Below are positions 33,656-41,257 of a stretch of 64,000 nucleotides of DNA, piece by piece (within the stretch, counting starts at the first letter, position 1; each line of letters opens with the position of its first letter). The stretch spans positions 806,001 to 870,000 of the forward strand of contig NZ_SHKK01000001.1 of assembly GCF_004217135.1 (NCBI RefSeq), read 5' to 3'. Origin of the DNA: Micromonospora violae (GTDB lineage Bacteria > Actinomycetota > Actinomycetes > Mycobacteriales > Micromonosporaceae). The position numbers and the translations under genes were made by a program. Under the pieces are notes generated by a model. It saw only the letters and a program-made list of their open reading frames with translations. It was not told where the DNA came from and did no database searches.

Positions 33656-34477
33656 ATGTCACTCACCCGTAGCGCCGAAGCCACCGCCTCCCGCACGGCG
33701 GACAACCGGTGGCTGGAACTCCTCGCCCGGGCCGGCTTCATCGGCTACGGCATCGTCCACCTCCTCTTCGCCTGGTTGGCGTTGCAGATCGCGTTCGGCA
33801 CGTCGTCCGACGACGGCGACCAGTCCGGCGCGCTGCGTACCCTCTCCGCACAGCCCCTCGGCAAGTTCCTGGTCATCGCCGTCGCGGTCGGCCTGCTCGC
33901 GATGGCGATCTGGCAGGCGCTGGAGGCGGCCGGCGGGCACCGCGCCGAGCGCGGCAAGGAGCGGGTCATGGAACGGCTCGCCTCGGTCGGCCGGACCATC
34001 GTCTACCTCTACTTCGCCTGGACCGCCTTCAAGGTCTTCTCCGACGCCGGGTCGAACAGCGCCGACCAGCAGGAGGCGTTGACCGGCAAGCTGATGACCT
34101 CCAGCGGTGGCCGCTGGCTGGTCGGGCTGGCCGGGCTGGTGCTCGCCGCGATCGGCGTCGGCCTGGTGATCTACGGTGCGCGCAAGAAGTTCGAGAAGCA
34201 CCTGAAGACCGGCGAGATGAGCCCGAAGACCCGCCAGCTCGCCCGCCGGCTGGGCATCGCCGGGTACGTCGCCAAGGGCGTCGCGTACGGCATCTCCGGT
34301 CTGCTGGTCATCGTGGCAGCGGTGAACTACGACCCGGAGAAGGCCCGTGGTCTGGACGCCGCGCTGCACACCCTGCGGGAGCAGTCGTACGGCACCTTCC
34401 TACTGACCCTGGTCGCCCTGGGCATCGCCGCCTTCGGCATCTACTGCTTCCTCCAGTCCCGGTACCGCAAGGTCTGA
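33656..34477 (+). CDS. DUF1206 membrane protein
   Basis: 273 aa from ATG 33656. Three internal repeats of a two-TM unit: WLELLARAGFIGYGIVHLLFAWLALQ, VGRTIVYLYFAWTAF and ARRLGIAGYVAKGVAYGISG, as in DUF1206 proteins. Six TM helices in total, with charged cytoplasmic loops. Function unknown; often found by stress or mechanosensitive genes, as here with MscS downstream. Hairpin 34499-34535 separates the two. Confidence 0.85.
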   Translation: MSLTRSAEATASRTADNRWLELLARAGFIGYGIVHLLFAWLALQIAFGTSSDDGDQSGALRTLSAQPLGKFLVIAVAVGLLAMAIWQALEAAGGHRAERGKERVMERLASVGRTIVYLYFAWTAFKVFSDAGSNSADQQEALTGKLMTSSGGRWLVGLAGLVLAAIGVGLVIYGARKKFEKHLKTGEMSPKTRQLARRLGIAGYVAKGVAYGISGLLVIVAAVNYDPEKARGLDAALHTLREQSYGTFLLTLVALGIAAFGIYCFLQSRYRKV

Positions 34478-34498
34478 GCTGGGGTCGACACCGCGGAT

Positions 34499-34535
34499 GT
34501 CGGGCACTGTCGGGCTTCTGCCCCCAGTGCCCGAC
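34499..34535 (+). terminator. Hairpin after the DUF1206 gene
   Basis: Perfect 11-bp arms (34499-34509 with 34525-34535) with a 15-nt loop that can pair in part. Lies between DUF1206 and the MscS gene, which then has its own upstream ribosome site. Confidence 0.55.
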
Positions 34536-34563
34536 GCCTGGTCGAAAGGGGAGCACCGAAACC

Positions 34564-35754
34564 GTGCAGAACTATCTCGAAACGGCCGTCGCCGCGCTCG
34601 TCGCGGCGACGGCCGCTCTCTTCCTGGTCGAGGTCGTCCACCGGGTGACCCGGCGGTTCGGCCGTCGGTCACTGCTGTTGACCGAGCTGACCGACCACGC
34701 GCACCGCCCGTTCCAGGTCGCCGCAACGGTGCTGGCGGTGCAGTTCGCCGTCCGGTTCAGCACCGGGTACGCGGTCGGCGAGAGCTGGCGACGGCTGCTG
34801 CTGCACCTGCTCGTCCTCGGCGTCATCGCCACCACCGCCTGGTTGGTCGCCGGTCTGCTGGTCGTCGTGGAGGACACCGCGTTGGCCCGCTTCCGGGTCG
34901 ACGTACCGGACAACCGGCACGCCCGCCGGGTGCGCACCCAGGTGGTGATGCTGCGCCGACTGACCATCGCGGTGATCGCCATCCTGACCGTCGGCGTGAT
35001 GCTGATGACGTTCCCCAGCGTGCGGGGCATCGGCGCCGGTGTGCTGACCTCGGCCGGGGTGGTCGGTGTGGTGGCCGCGCTCGCCGCGCAGAGCCTGCTC
35101 GGCAACGTCTTCGCCGGCCTGCAACTCGCCTTCAGCGACGCCGTCCGACTCGACGACGTGGTCGTTGTGGAGGGGGAGTGGGGTCGCGTCGAGGAGCTGA
35201 CCCTCAGCTACGTCGTGGTGCAGATCTGGGACGACCGCCGGTTGATCCTGCCCACCTCGTACTTCACCAGTAAGCCCTTCCAGAACTGGACCCGGACCGA
35301 GGCGGCGGTGCTCGGCACCGCCGAGTTCGACGTGGACTGGGCGGTCCCGGTGCAGACCATGCGCGAGGAGCTGCGCCGCCTGGTCGAGGGCACCGAGTTG
35401 TGGGACGGGCGGGTCTGCGTCCTCCAGGTCACCGACGCCACCGGCGCGATGGTGCGGTTGCGCGCGTTGGTCAGCGCCGCCGACGCGGGCAGCCTCTGGG
35501 ACCTGCGCTGCCTCGTCCGCGAGCACCTGGTCGGCTGGATCCGGGACAACCGTCCGACCGCGATGCCCCGGCTGCGCACCGAGCTGGGTGACTCGACCAG
35601 CAACCTGTCCTGGCAGTGGGTGCAGCCGAGGCGGCCAGCCCGCCGCCGGTCCGACACCGAGGCGCCCGACGACGCCCGCGTCTTCGGCGGCAGCGACGAC
35701 GGCGACGCCCGCAGCGAAGCCTTCGTGGGCCCCGACGAATCCCGCCCCCAATAG
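34564..35754 (+). CDS. MscS-family mechanosensitive channel
   Basis: 396 aa from GTG 34564; the frame is open upstream to 33709 but antisense to DUF1206. Four N-terminal TM helices (~5-25, 55-75, 85-105, 140-165) lead to the pore helix with GVVGVVAALAAQSLLGNVFAGLQLAFS, the MscS signature. Then the beta domain (VRLDDVVVVEGEWGRVEELT, LPTSYFTSKPFQNWTR) and C-terminal domain. A ~45-residue Asp/Arg-rich tail follows. Opens under membrane tension and vents solutes. RBS AAAGGGGAG lies 10 bases upstream. Confidence 0.88.
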   Translation: MQNYLETAVAALVAATAALFLVEVVHRVTRRFGRRSLLLTELTDHAHRPFQVAATVLAVQFAVRFSTGYAVGESWRRLLLHLLVLGVIATTAWLVAGLLVVVEDTALARFRVDVPDNRHARRVRTQVVMLRRLTIAVIAILTVGVMLMTFPSVRGIGAGVLTSAGVVGVVAALAAQSLLGNVFAGLQLAFSDAVRLDDVVVVEGEWGRVEELTLSYVVVQIWDDRRLILPTSYFTSKPFQNWTRTEAAVLGTAEFDVDWAVPVQTMREELRRLVEGTELWDGRVCVLQVTDATGAMVRLRALVSAADAGSLWDLRCLVREHLVGWIRDNRPTAMPRLRTELGDSTSNLSWQWVQPRRPARRRSDTEAPDDARVFGGSDDGDARSEAFVGPDESRPQ

Positions 35755-35825
35755 CCCTGTAGTGGCCTCCACCGCCGTCCAGGCCACGACAGCCAGGATC
35801 GAGCGCGATCGTGCGCGGCCAACCC

Positions 35826-35888
35826 CGACGATCATGGACTTGACGGGTGAGTACGCCTGCTTTGTCCCCGCCAACCTCATGATCGCCG
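35826..35888. repeat. Palindromic element, copy C (diverged)
   Basis: Arms 35826-35846 and 35868-35888 are 16/21 complementary and contain GATCATG..TTG like copies A and B, with a 21-nt loop. Downstream lies the same GGGGT repeat as after copy A. Decayed relative of the same family. Confidence 0.6.
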
Positions 35889-35994
35889 CTGCGGGGGGCC
35901 GGGGTGGGGTGGGGTGGGGTGGGGACGGGCCGGGGGGGGTTGGGGGTTGGGGGCGGTCGGTTCTGGGAGGTTTGGTTGGGGGTGGGTGGGGGAT
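35889..35994 (+). repeat. G-tract with GGGGT repeats (potential G-quadruplex)
   Basis: Begins with GGGGGG, then four GGGGT units, then runs of eight and five G separated by T's and short spacers, all on the + strand. Shares the GGGGT pattern with 11624-11690. Confidence 0.6.
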
Positions 35995-36149
35995 GTGCTG
36001 CCGGACGTCTCTGGCGTGATCGCGGCGACTGGCCGCGGATCGGCGGCGCGGCGTCCGGACAACACCGACGGTGAGCTGCTTGGCGCGCTTTAGGATTGAC
36101 CAGCGGCGACTTCGGGCATACAGCGCGGTGATAACGAGAGGAGGACAGC

Positions 36150-36584
36150 ATGGCTGACGTGGCGAAAGCCCGCACATCCCAGAACGGGAGCGAGCCCTCC
36201 ACCGCCGAGCTGGTGCAACGGGCCACCGAGCAGATCTCCCGCCTCGTGCGGGACGAACTGACGCTGGCCCGAGCGGAGTTGACCCAGAAGGGTAAGCACG
36301 CCGGCATCGGGATCGGCCTGTTCGGCGGCGGTGGCGCGCTCGCGTTCTTCGGCCTCGGCGCGCTGGTCGCCACGGCCATCCTGCTGCTCGACCTGGTGCT
36401 GCCCGCCTGGGCCGCGGCGCTGATCGTGGCGGTGGCCTGTTTCCTGGTGGCCGGCATCCTCGCCCTGGTGGGCAAGAAGCAGGTCAGCCGTGCCGTCCCG
36501 CCGGTGCCCGCGGCCACGGTCCGCAGCCTCCGGGCAGACATGGACACCGTCACCGCCGCGGTGAAGGACAGGGGGCGGCAATGA
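36150..36584 (+). CDS. Phage-holin-like (DUF1469/Actinobacterial holin-X) membrane protein
   Basis: 144 aa. N-terminal cytoplasmic helix (TAELVQRATEQISRLVRDEL, TLARAELTQKGKHAG) then two TM helices (~52-74, 83-106) and a charged tail. Fits the DUF1469 holin-superfamily-like membrane proteins common in actinomycetes, which are not phage genes. The stop overlaps the next gene by four bases; a GAGAGGAGG ribosome site precedes it. Likely envelope stress or cell shape role, unproven. Confidence 0.75.
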   Translation: MADVAKARTSQNGSEPSTAELVQRATEQISRLVRDELTLARAELTQKGKHAGIGIGLFGGGGALAFFGLGALVATAILLLDLVLPAWAAALIVAVACFLVAGILALVGKKQVSRAVPPVPAATVRSLRADMDTVTAAVKDRGRQ

Positions 36585-36955
36585 CCGGTAACGGGACCGG
36601 CGACACGGAGGCCCTCCGCGAGGAGATCCGCCGCACCCGGGTCGAGCTGGGCGAGACGATGGAGGCGTTGGCCGCCAAGGCCGACGTCAAGGCGCGTCTG
36701 CGGGAGTCCGCCGACCAGGCCAGGGAACGGATGCGGGAGCAGGCGGCGAACGCCGTGGCCCGGGTCCGCGGCCAGGCCGCGCGCGGCGCCGGGATGGCGC
36801 GGGCGCAGGCGTACGAGAAGGGCGAGTTGGTTCGCGCACAGGCGTACGACAAGAGTGAGTTGGTGCGCCGCAATCCGGTGCCGTGGGCGGCCATCGCGGC
36901 CGGTGCGGTGGCCACCGTGGTGGTGCTGATGATCGTGCGGGGGAGGCGTAGGTGA
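36581..36955 (+). CDS. DUF3618 protein
   Basis: 124 aa. Amphipathic coiled helix with LREEIRRTRVELGETMEALA (the family mark) and Arg/Ala/Glu repeats to ~95, containing duplicated AQAYEKGELVR / AQAYDKSELVR, then one TM helix VPWAAIAAGAVATVVVLMIV. Common partner of the holin-like gene. Function unknown; a membrane-tethered scaffold or stress protein is likely. Stop overlaps the next start by four bases. Confidence 0.85.
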   Translation: MTGNGTGDTEALREEIRRTRVELGETMEALAAKADVKARLRESADQARERMREQAANAVARVRGQAARGAGMARAQAYEKGELVRAQAYDKSELVRRNPVPWAAIAAGAVATVVVLMIVRGRRR

Positions 36956-37224
36956 GCAAGAGCATCGGCAGGGTCGCGTACCGGCCGGTCGGCGTGTTGT
37001 TGGGTATCGCCGCGGGCACGGTCGCCGGGGCGATCTTCCGGCAGGTCTGGAAGGTCACCGCCGGCGACGGTGAGGCGCCCAACGCGACCGACGAGGATCG
37101 CGGCTGGGGCGAGATCCTGGCCGCCGCGGCGTTGCAGGGCGCCATCTTCGCGGTCGTCCGGGCCGCTGTGGACCGGGGCGGCGCGGTCGGCGTACGCCGG
37201 ATGACCGGCAGTTGGCCGGACTGA
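36952..37224 (+). CDS. DUF4235 protein
   Basis: 90 aa from GTG 36952. Two hydrophobic helices (VGVLLGIAAGTVAGAIFRQV and WGEILAAAALQGAIFAVVRA) with a polar acidic loop (TAGDGEAPNATDEDRGW). DUF4235 is a small actinobacterial membrane family that follows DUF3618 in this three-gene unit. Role unknown. Followed by a terminator hairpin at 37240. Confidence 0.8.
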   Translation: MSKSIGRVAYRPVGVLLGIAAGTVAGAIFRQVWKVTAGDGEAPNATDEDRGWGEILAAAALQGAIFAVVRAAVDRGGAVGVRRMTGSWPD

Positions 37225-37239
37225 CCAGGCAGCGATGTC

Positions 37240-37271
37240 AGCCCTCTTCCCGCATCGATGGGAAGAGGGCT
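37240..37271 (+). terminator. Terminator after the DUF4235 gene
   Basis: 12-bp perfect stem (37240-37251 with 37260-37271) and 8-nt loop, then TTTC. Ends the holin-like/DUF3618/DUF4235 unit. Confidence 0.7.
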
Positions 37272-37454
37272 TTCGCATGGCATCGGACGCCGCCCAGCGC
37301 GCCTGAGGCATCCGTCAGGTCACATGTCGGAGAAATTCGTCGGAGAGGTCGTGACAGACTTTTTGCGTACGTGATTTGCTGGTCCCCGCTGTTGCGAGAT
37401 GGCGTGGGTTGAGAGAAGTCTCCTTCGTGGGGCCGCCTCAGGCACCGCTGCTCA

Positions 37455-37512
37455 AAAACGGCCAATCGGCCGGACGGCGTGCACGGCCGCCAGTTTTTAG
37501 AGGGAGATACAC
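37455..37512 (+). promoter_or_regulatory. cspA 5' leader, structured
   Basis: The region before cspA holds AAAAAC and GTTTTT ends that can pair around a GC-rich GGCC/GGCC and GGCG/CCGCC core (37455-37500), then AGAGGGAGAT as ribosome site before ATG 37513. Folding leaders of cold-shock genes can act as thermosensors; here it is a prediction. The preceding stretch 37272-37454 holds no gene and is less GC-rich than the average. Confidence 0.45.
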
Positions 37513-37716
37513 ATGGCTCAGGGAACCGTGAAGTGGTTCAACGCTGACAAGGGCTTCGGCTTCATCACCGTCGATGGTGGGGGTGCTGACGTGTTCGTCC
37601 ACTTCTCGGCCATCCAGACCAGCGGCTACCGCTCGCTGGAGGAGAACCAGCGGGTGGAGTTCGAGATCGCTCAGGGTCAGAAGGGCCCGCAGGCCGAGCA
37701 GGTCCGTCCCATCTGA
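37513..37716 (+). CDS. cspA: Cold-shock protein, CspA family
   Basis: 67 aa. The cold-shock domain is unmistakable: [20 protein letters not shown] (RNP1 KGFGFI) and [16 protein letters not shown] (RNP2 VFVHF). A single-stranded RNA/DNA-binding chaperone that prevents structure in mRNA. Monocistronic with a leader of ~100 bases or more and a strong terminator behind. Confidence 0.95.
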   Translation: MAQGTVKWFNADKGFGFITVDGGGADVFVHFSAIQTSGYRSLEENQRVEFEIAQGQKGPQAEQVRPI

Positions 37717-37770
37717 GTAAGACGGCCGGCCCCCGCCGGTCATTGGGACGATCCGGCCCAAGGGTCGCTG

Positions 37771-37806
37771 TAAAGCCCCGCATCCCAACCGGGATGCGGG
37801 GCTTTA
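37771..37806. terminator. Bidirectional terminator, perfect 16-bp stem
   Basis: 37771-37786 pairs with 37791-37806 around AACC. The arms end in TAAA/TTTA, so T-runs flank both sides. Between cspA (+) and the convergent small membrane gene (-). Confidence 0.85.
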
Positions 37807-37850
37807 CGCGTACGCGGACTGCCGTTCGGATTGCGCGGTCAAGCAGCCGC

Positions 37851-38042
37851 TCAGCGTCGACGCGAGCGCAGACCGAGCCAGAGCACCACCAGCCCGGCCA
37901 ACGCCACGAGCGGACCGACAACCGCCCAGATCTTCTGGTCGGTCATCACGCTGCCATCGACGTAGCCGAGGCCCTGGACCGTCCACACCGCGCCGATCAC
38001 CACAGCCAGCAGGCCGAGGGTGAGCGGAAGCCAGCCCCTCAT
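37851..38042 (-). CDS. Small two-TM membrane protein
   Basis: 63 aa: MRGWLPLTLGLLAVVIGAVW, then TVQGLGYVDGSVMTDQKIWA and a second helix VVGPLVALAGLVVLWLGLRS ending RRR. Two TM helices with a short outside loop. This layout is frequent in actinomycetes but unnamed. Convergent with cspA. Confidence 0.7.
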   Translation of the reverse strand: MRGWLPLTLGLLAVVIGAVWTVQGLGYVDGSVMTDQKIWAVVGPLVALAGLVVLWLGLRSRRR

Positions 38043-38130
38043 CGCGTCCCCTCTCCGCCGCCCGGGGCGGCGCGCGGCCGTCCAGCATCACCGGCCGGGC
38101 GGCGCGACGCGGGCACCCCGGGTGCGCGGG

Positions 38131-39114
38131 TCACCACCGGTCGTGCACCTGCGGGCGGATCAGCTCGTCGTAAATTTCGCGTACGGCTGCCAACTGCTCG
38201 TCGGTGAGCGGGGACAGGGCGGCCGCGGCGGCGTTGCGTCGGGCCTGGTCGGCGTCGCGGGCGCCGGGGATGACCACGGTGACGCCCGGTTGGTCCAGCA
38301 CCCAGCGCAGCGCGAACTGCGCCATCGTGCGGTCCGCGTCGACCAGCGGGGCCAGTCGGTGTACGGCGGCCAGACCTCGATCGAAGTCGACGCCGGAGAA
38401 CGTCTCGCCGACGTCGAAGGCCGCGCCGTGCCGGTTGTAGTTGCGGTGGTCGTCGGCGGGGAACTGGGTGTGCTCGTCGTAGCGGCCGGAGAGCAGCCCG
38501 CTGGCGAGTGGCACGCGGGCGATGATGCCGACGCCGGCTGCCGCGGCGGCCGGCAGCACCTGCTCCAGGGGCTTGTGGCGTACCGCGTTGAGGATGATCT
38601 GGACGCTCGCCACCCCCGGTCGGGCGATCGCGGTGAGGGCCTGGTCGCAGGTCTCGACGCTGACGCCGTACCCGGCGATCGCCTTCTCGGCGACGAGGGT
38701 GTCCAGGCCGTCGAAGACCTCGTCGGAGGCGAAGACCTCGGTGGGCGGGCAGTGCAACTGGACCAGGTCCAGGGTGTCCATTCCCAAGTTGGCCCGGGAG
38801 CGGTCGGTCCACTGCCGGAAGTTGGCCAGGGTGTACGCCTCCGGCCGCTGCTCGACGCGGCGGCCCATCTTGGTGGCGACGGTCAGCCCCGCGTCGGGTC
38901 GGGTGCGCAGGAAACGGCCGATCAGCTGCTCGCTGCGGCCGTCGCCGTACACGTCGGCGGTGTCGAGGAAGGTGACGCCGGCGTCCACGGCGGTGGCGAG
39001 CACCGCCATCGCGTCGTCCTCGCTGACGGTGCCCCAGTCGGCGCCGAGTTGCCAGGCGCCCAGGCCGACCGCGCCAACGGTCCGGCCGAGCCGGTTGAAG
39101 CTGCGCTGTTCCAT
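38131..39114 (-). CDS. Aldo/keto reductase
   Basis: 327 aa. AKR barrel with catalytic Asp/Tyr in FLDTADVYGDGRSEQLIG, Lys in TVATKMGRRV, and DLVQLHCPPTEVF, followed by the cofactor end VTVVIPGARDADQARRN. NADP(H)-dependent reduction of a carbonyl compound; substrate unknown. Divergent from the methyltransferase at 39197. A second, distinct AKR is at 49330. Confidence 0.85.
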   Translation of the reverse strand: MEQRSFNRLGRTVGAVGLGAWQLGADWGTVSEDDAMAVLATAVDAGVTFLDTADVYGDGRSEQLIGRFLRTRPDAGLTVATKMGRRVEQRPEAYTLANFRQWTDRSRANLGMDTLDLVQLHCPPTEVFASDEVFDGLDTLVAEKAIAGYGVSVETCDQALTAIARPGVASVQIILNAVRHKPLEQVLPAAAAAGVGIIARVPLASGLLSGRYDEHTQFPADDHRNYNRHGAAFDVGETFSGVDFDRGLAAVHRLAPLVDADRTMAQFALRWVLDQPGVTVVIPGARDADQARRNAAAAALSPLTDEQLAAVREIYDELIRPQVHDRW

Positions 39115-39196
39115 GCCCTGAGCCTAGTGATCGGGTTGCCGGCCTGCCAGGCGAGTCGTACGCTAACAAGACGGACGTACGGTTTGGGAGGCGATG

Positions 39197-39991
39197 ATGT
39201 GGGATCCCACCACCTACCTGCGCTACGGCGACGAGCGGTCCCGGCCGTTCCACGACCTGGTCGCCCGGATCCCGGCCGAAGAACCCCGCACCGTGGTCGA
39301 CCTCGGCTGCGGCCCCGGCCAGCTCACCGCCACCCTCGCCGAGCGCTGGCCGACGAGCCGGGTGCGCGGCCTCGACTCCTCACCCGACATGATCGAGCGG
39401 GCGGTGGCCCTCGGCGCGCCGGTCGACTTCGCGGTCGGCGACCTGCGCGACTGGCGTCCGTCCGGCGACGAGGACGTGGTGGTCAGCAACGCGGCGTTGC
39501 AGTGGGTGCCCGGCCATCAGGAGCTGCTGCGCCGCTGGGCCGCCGAGCTGCCCGCCGGCGCGTGGCTCGCCATGCAGGTCCCCGGCAACTTCGCCGCCGA
39601 CTCACATCGCGCCCTGCGGGAGGTCGCCAACCGTCCGGCGTGGCGGGCCGACCTGGCCCCGCTGCTGCGCGCGGACCCGGTCGACGACCCGGCCGACTAC
39701 GCGGCGCTGCTGACCGCCGCCGGCTGCGCGGTGGACGCCTGGGAGACTACCTACGTGCACCTGCTGCCGGCTCGACCCGCCGCCGCGCACCCGGTGCTGG
39801 CCTGGATGGAGGGGACCGCGCTGCGTCCGGTCCGGGCCGCGCTGGACGCCGCCGGCTGGGCCGCCTTCCGGGCCGAGCTGGGGGTACGGCTCACCACGGC
39901 GTACCCGGTGCGGCAAGGTCAGGTGTACTTCCCGTTCCGCCGCGTCTTCGTCGTCGCCCGCACCGGCGACCATGCTCAGGAGAACCTGTGA
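39197..39991 (+). CDS. tam: Trans-aconitate 2-methyltransferase-like SAM enzyme
   Basis: 264 aa. MWDPTTYLRYGDERSRPFHD at the N-terminus is typical of Tam; SAM motif VVDLGCGPGQLTATLAERWP, then LDSSPDMIERA and VVSNAALQWVPGHQELLRRW. It methylates trans-aconitate, a stray metabolite that inhibits aconitase. GGAGG ends five bases ahead of ATG 39197 (ATG 39194 is closer). GTGA overlap with the adenosine deaminase start. Homology is clear; the substrate is assumed from the family. Confidence 0.75.
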   Translation: MWDPTTYLRYGDERSRPFHDLVARIPAEEPRTVVDLGCGPGQLTATLAERWPTSRVRGLDSSPDMIERAVALGAPVDFAVGDLRDWRPSGDEDVVVSNAALQWVPGHQELLRRWAAELPAGAWLAMQVPGNFAADSHRALREVANRPAWRADLAPLLRADPVDDPADYAALLTAAGCAVDAWETTYVHLLPARPAAAHPVLAWMEGTALRPVRAALDAAGWAAFRAELGVRLTTAYPVRQGQVYFPFRRVFVVARTGDHAQENL

Positions 39992-41010
39992 CCGACCTGC
40001 CCACCTTCATCGCCGGCCTGCCCAAGGTGGAGCTGCACGTGCACCACGTCGGCTCCGCCTCGCCCCGGATCGTCGCCGAGTTGGCCGCCCGCCACGAGGG
40101 GCGTACCCCCGTGCCGGCCGACCCGGACGCGCTCGCCAACTACTTCGAGTTTCGCGACTTCGCGCACTTCATCGAGGTCTACCTGAGCGTCGTGGACCTC
40201 ATCCGCGACCCGGAGGACGTCTGGATCCTCACCCACGAAGTGGCCCGGGAGCTGGCCCGCCAACAGGTCCGCTACGCGGAGCTGACCATCACCCCCTACT
40301 CGCACGTCCGACGGGGCATTCCCGCGCCGGCGTTCTGCGAGGCCATTGAGGACGCCCGCAAACGTGCCCTGGCCGACTTCGGCATCGAGCTGCGCTGGTG
40401 CTTCGACATCCCCGGCGAGGCCGGCCTGCCGGCGGCCGAGGAGACGCTGCGCATCGCGCTGGACGAGCGCCCGGACGGGCTGGTCAGTTTCGGCCTGGGC
40501 GGCCCGGAGATCGGCGTACCCCGACCGCAGTTCCGGCCCTACTTCGACCAGGCCCGCGCCGCCGGTCTGCGTTCGGTGCCGCACGCCGGGGAGACCACCG
40601 GGCCGCAGACCGTCTGGGACGCGCTGAACGAGCTGGGCGCCGAACGGATCGGCCACGGCATCTCCGCCGCGCAGGACCCGCAGCTGCTCGCGTACCTGGC
40701 GGAGCGGCAGATCGGGATGGAGATCTGCCCGACGTCCAACGTCCGCACCCGGGCGGTGGCCACCCTCGACGAGCACCCGCTGCCCCGGCTGGTCGAGGCC
40801 GGGTTGCTGGTCACCATCAACTCCGACGACCCGCCGATGTTCGGCACCACCCTCAACGACGAGTACGCGGTGGCCGCCCGCCTGCTGGGTGTCGGCACCG
40901 AGGGTCTGGCCGGGCTGGCCCGCAACGCGGTGACCTCGTCCTTCCTCGACCCCGCCGGCCAGCAGCGGATCCTCGCCGAGATCGACACGTACCTCGCCAC
41001 CGCCGGCTGA
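39988..41010 (+). CDS. Adenosine deaminase family protein
   Basis: 340 aa from GTG 39988; the frame is open further up to 38020 but antisense to other genes. Metal ligands: ELHVHHVGSASP (His-x-His; in most family members HLDGS), HAGETTGP, RIGHGI, CPTSN and NSDDPPMF with the zinc Asp. The HHVG in place of HLDG marks a subgroup; a purine-salvage deaminase role is likely but the substrate (adenosine or a derivative) is unproven. Translationally coupled to tam. A bidirectional hairpin follows at 41055-41106. Confidence 0.82.
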   Translation: MTDLPTFIAGLPKVELHVHHVGSASPRIVAELAARHEGRTPVPADPDALANYFEFRDFAHFIEVYLSVVDLIRDPEDVWILTHEVARELARQQVRYAELTITPYSHVRRGIPAPAFCEAIEDARKRALADFGIELRWCFDIPGEAGLPAAEETLRIALDERPDGLVSFGLGGPEIGVPRPQFRPYFDQARAAGLRSVPHAGETTGPQTVWDALNELGAERIGHGISAAQDPQLLAYLAERQIGMEICPTSNVRTRAVATLDEHPLPRLVEAGLLVTINSDDPPMFGTTLNDEYAVAARLLGVGTEGLAGLARNAVTSSFLDPAGQQRILAEIDTYLATAG

Positions 41011-41054
41011 GCTGGTCAGCCTGTCGGCCGGTGAGGGCTGGTCGGTCGAGCAGG

Positions 41055-41106
41055 GCGCGCGGCGGGAGCGTGGGGTGTGGGGGGACCTGTGGCTCCCGCC
41101 GCGCGC
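41055..41106. terminator. Bidirectional hairpin, perfect 15-bp stem
   Basis: 41055-41069 pairs with 41092-41106 around a G-rich 22-nt loop. Lies between the adenosine deaminase (+, end 41010) and the sensor kinase (-, end 41258). Nothing else seen in 41011-41257. Confidence 0.6.
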
Positions 41107-41257
41107 GCGGCTCCACCGGCCGTGGTGCGGGTGCGCTCGGCCGGGGGAACTGGTGGGTTCGTGCTCTGATCCTGTCAGCCCGCGGCCGTTGCACCGTGCT
41201 CGTTAACCGCGATCTAAGGAAGACTTGCGCCGCCGCACAGCCCCGGGCTCGGCCGGG

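Larger units (their letters stand above)
35755..36149. other. Gene-free stretch: palindrome copy C and a G-tract
   Basis: No plausible coding frame. It holds palindrome copy C (35826-35888), the G-rich tract (35889-35994), then ~150 bases that include the ribosome site GAGAGGAGG of the next gene. Copy C sits between codirectional, not convergent, genes. Confidence 0.7.

Noticed and set aside
36150..36584. Prophage origin for the holin-like gene
   Set aside because: No other phage gene nearby; the family is widespread in actinomycete chromosomes.
38020..39987. Upstream open extension of the adenosine deaminase frame
   Set aside because: No coding character and antisense to the aldo/keto reductase; the conserved domain begins at GTG 39988.
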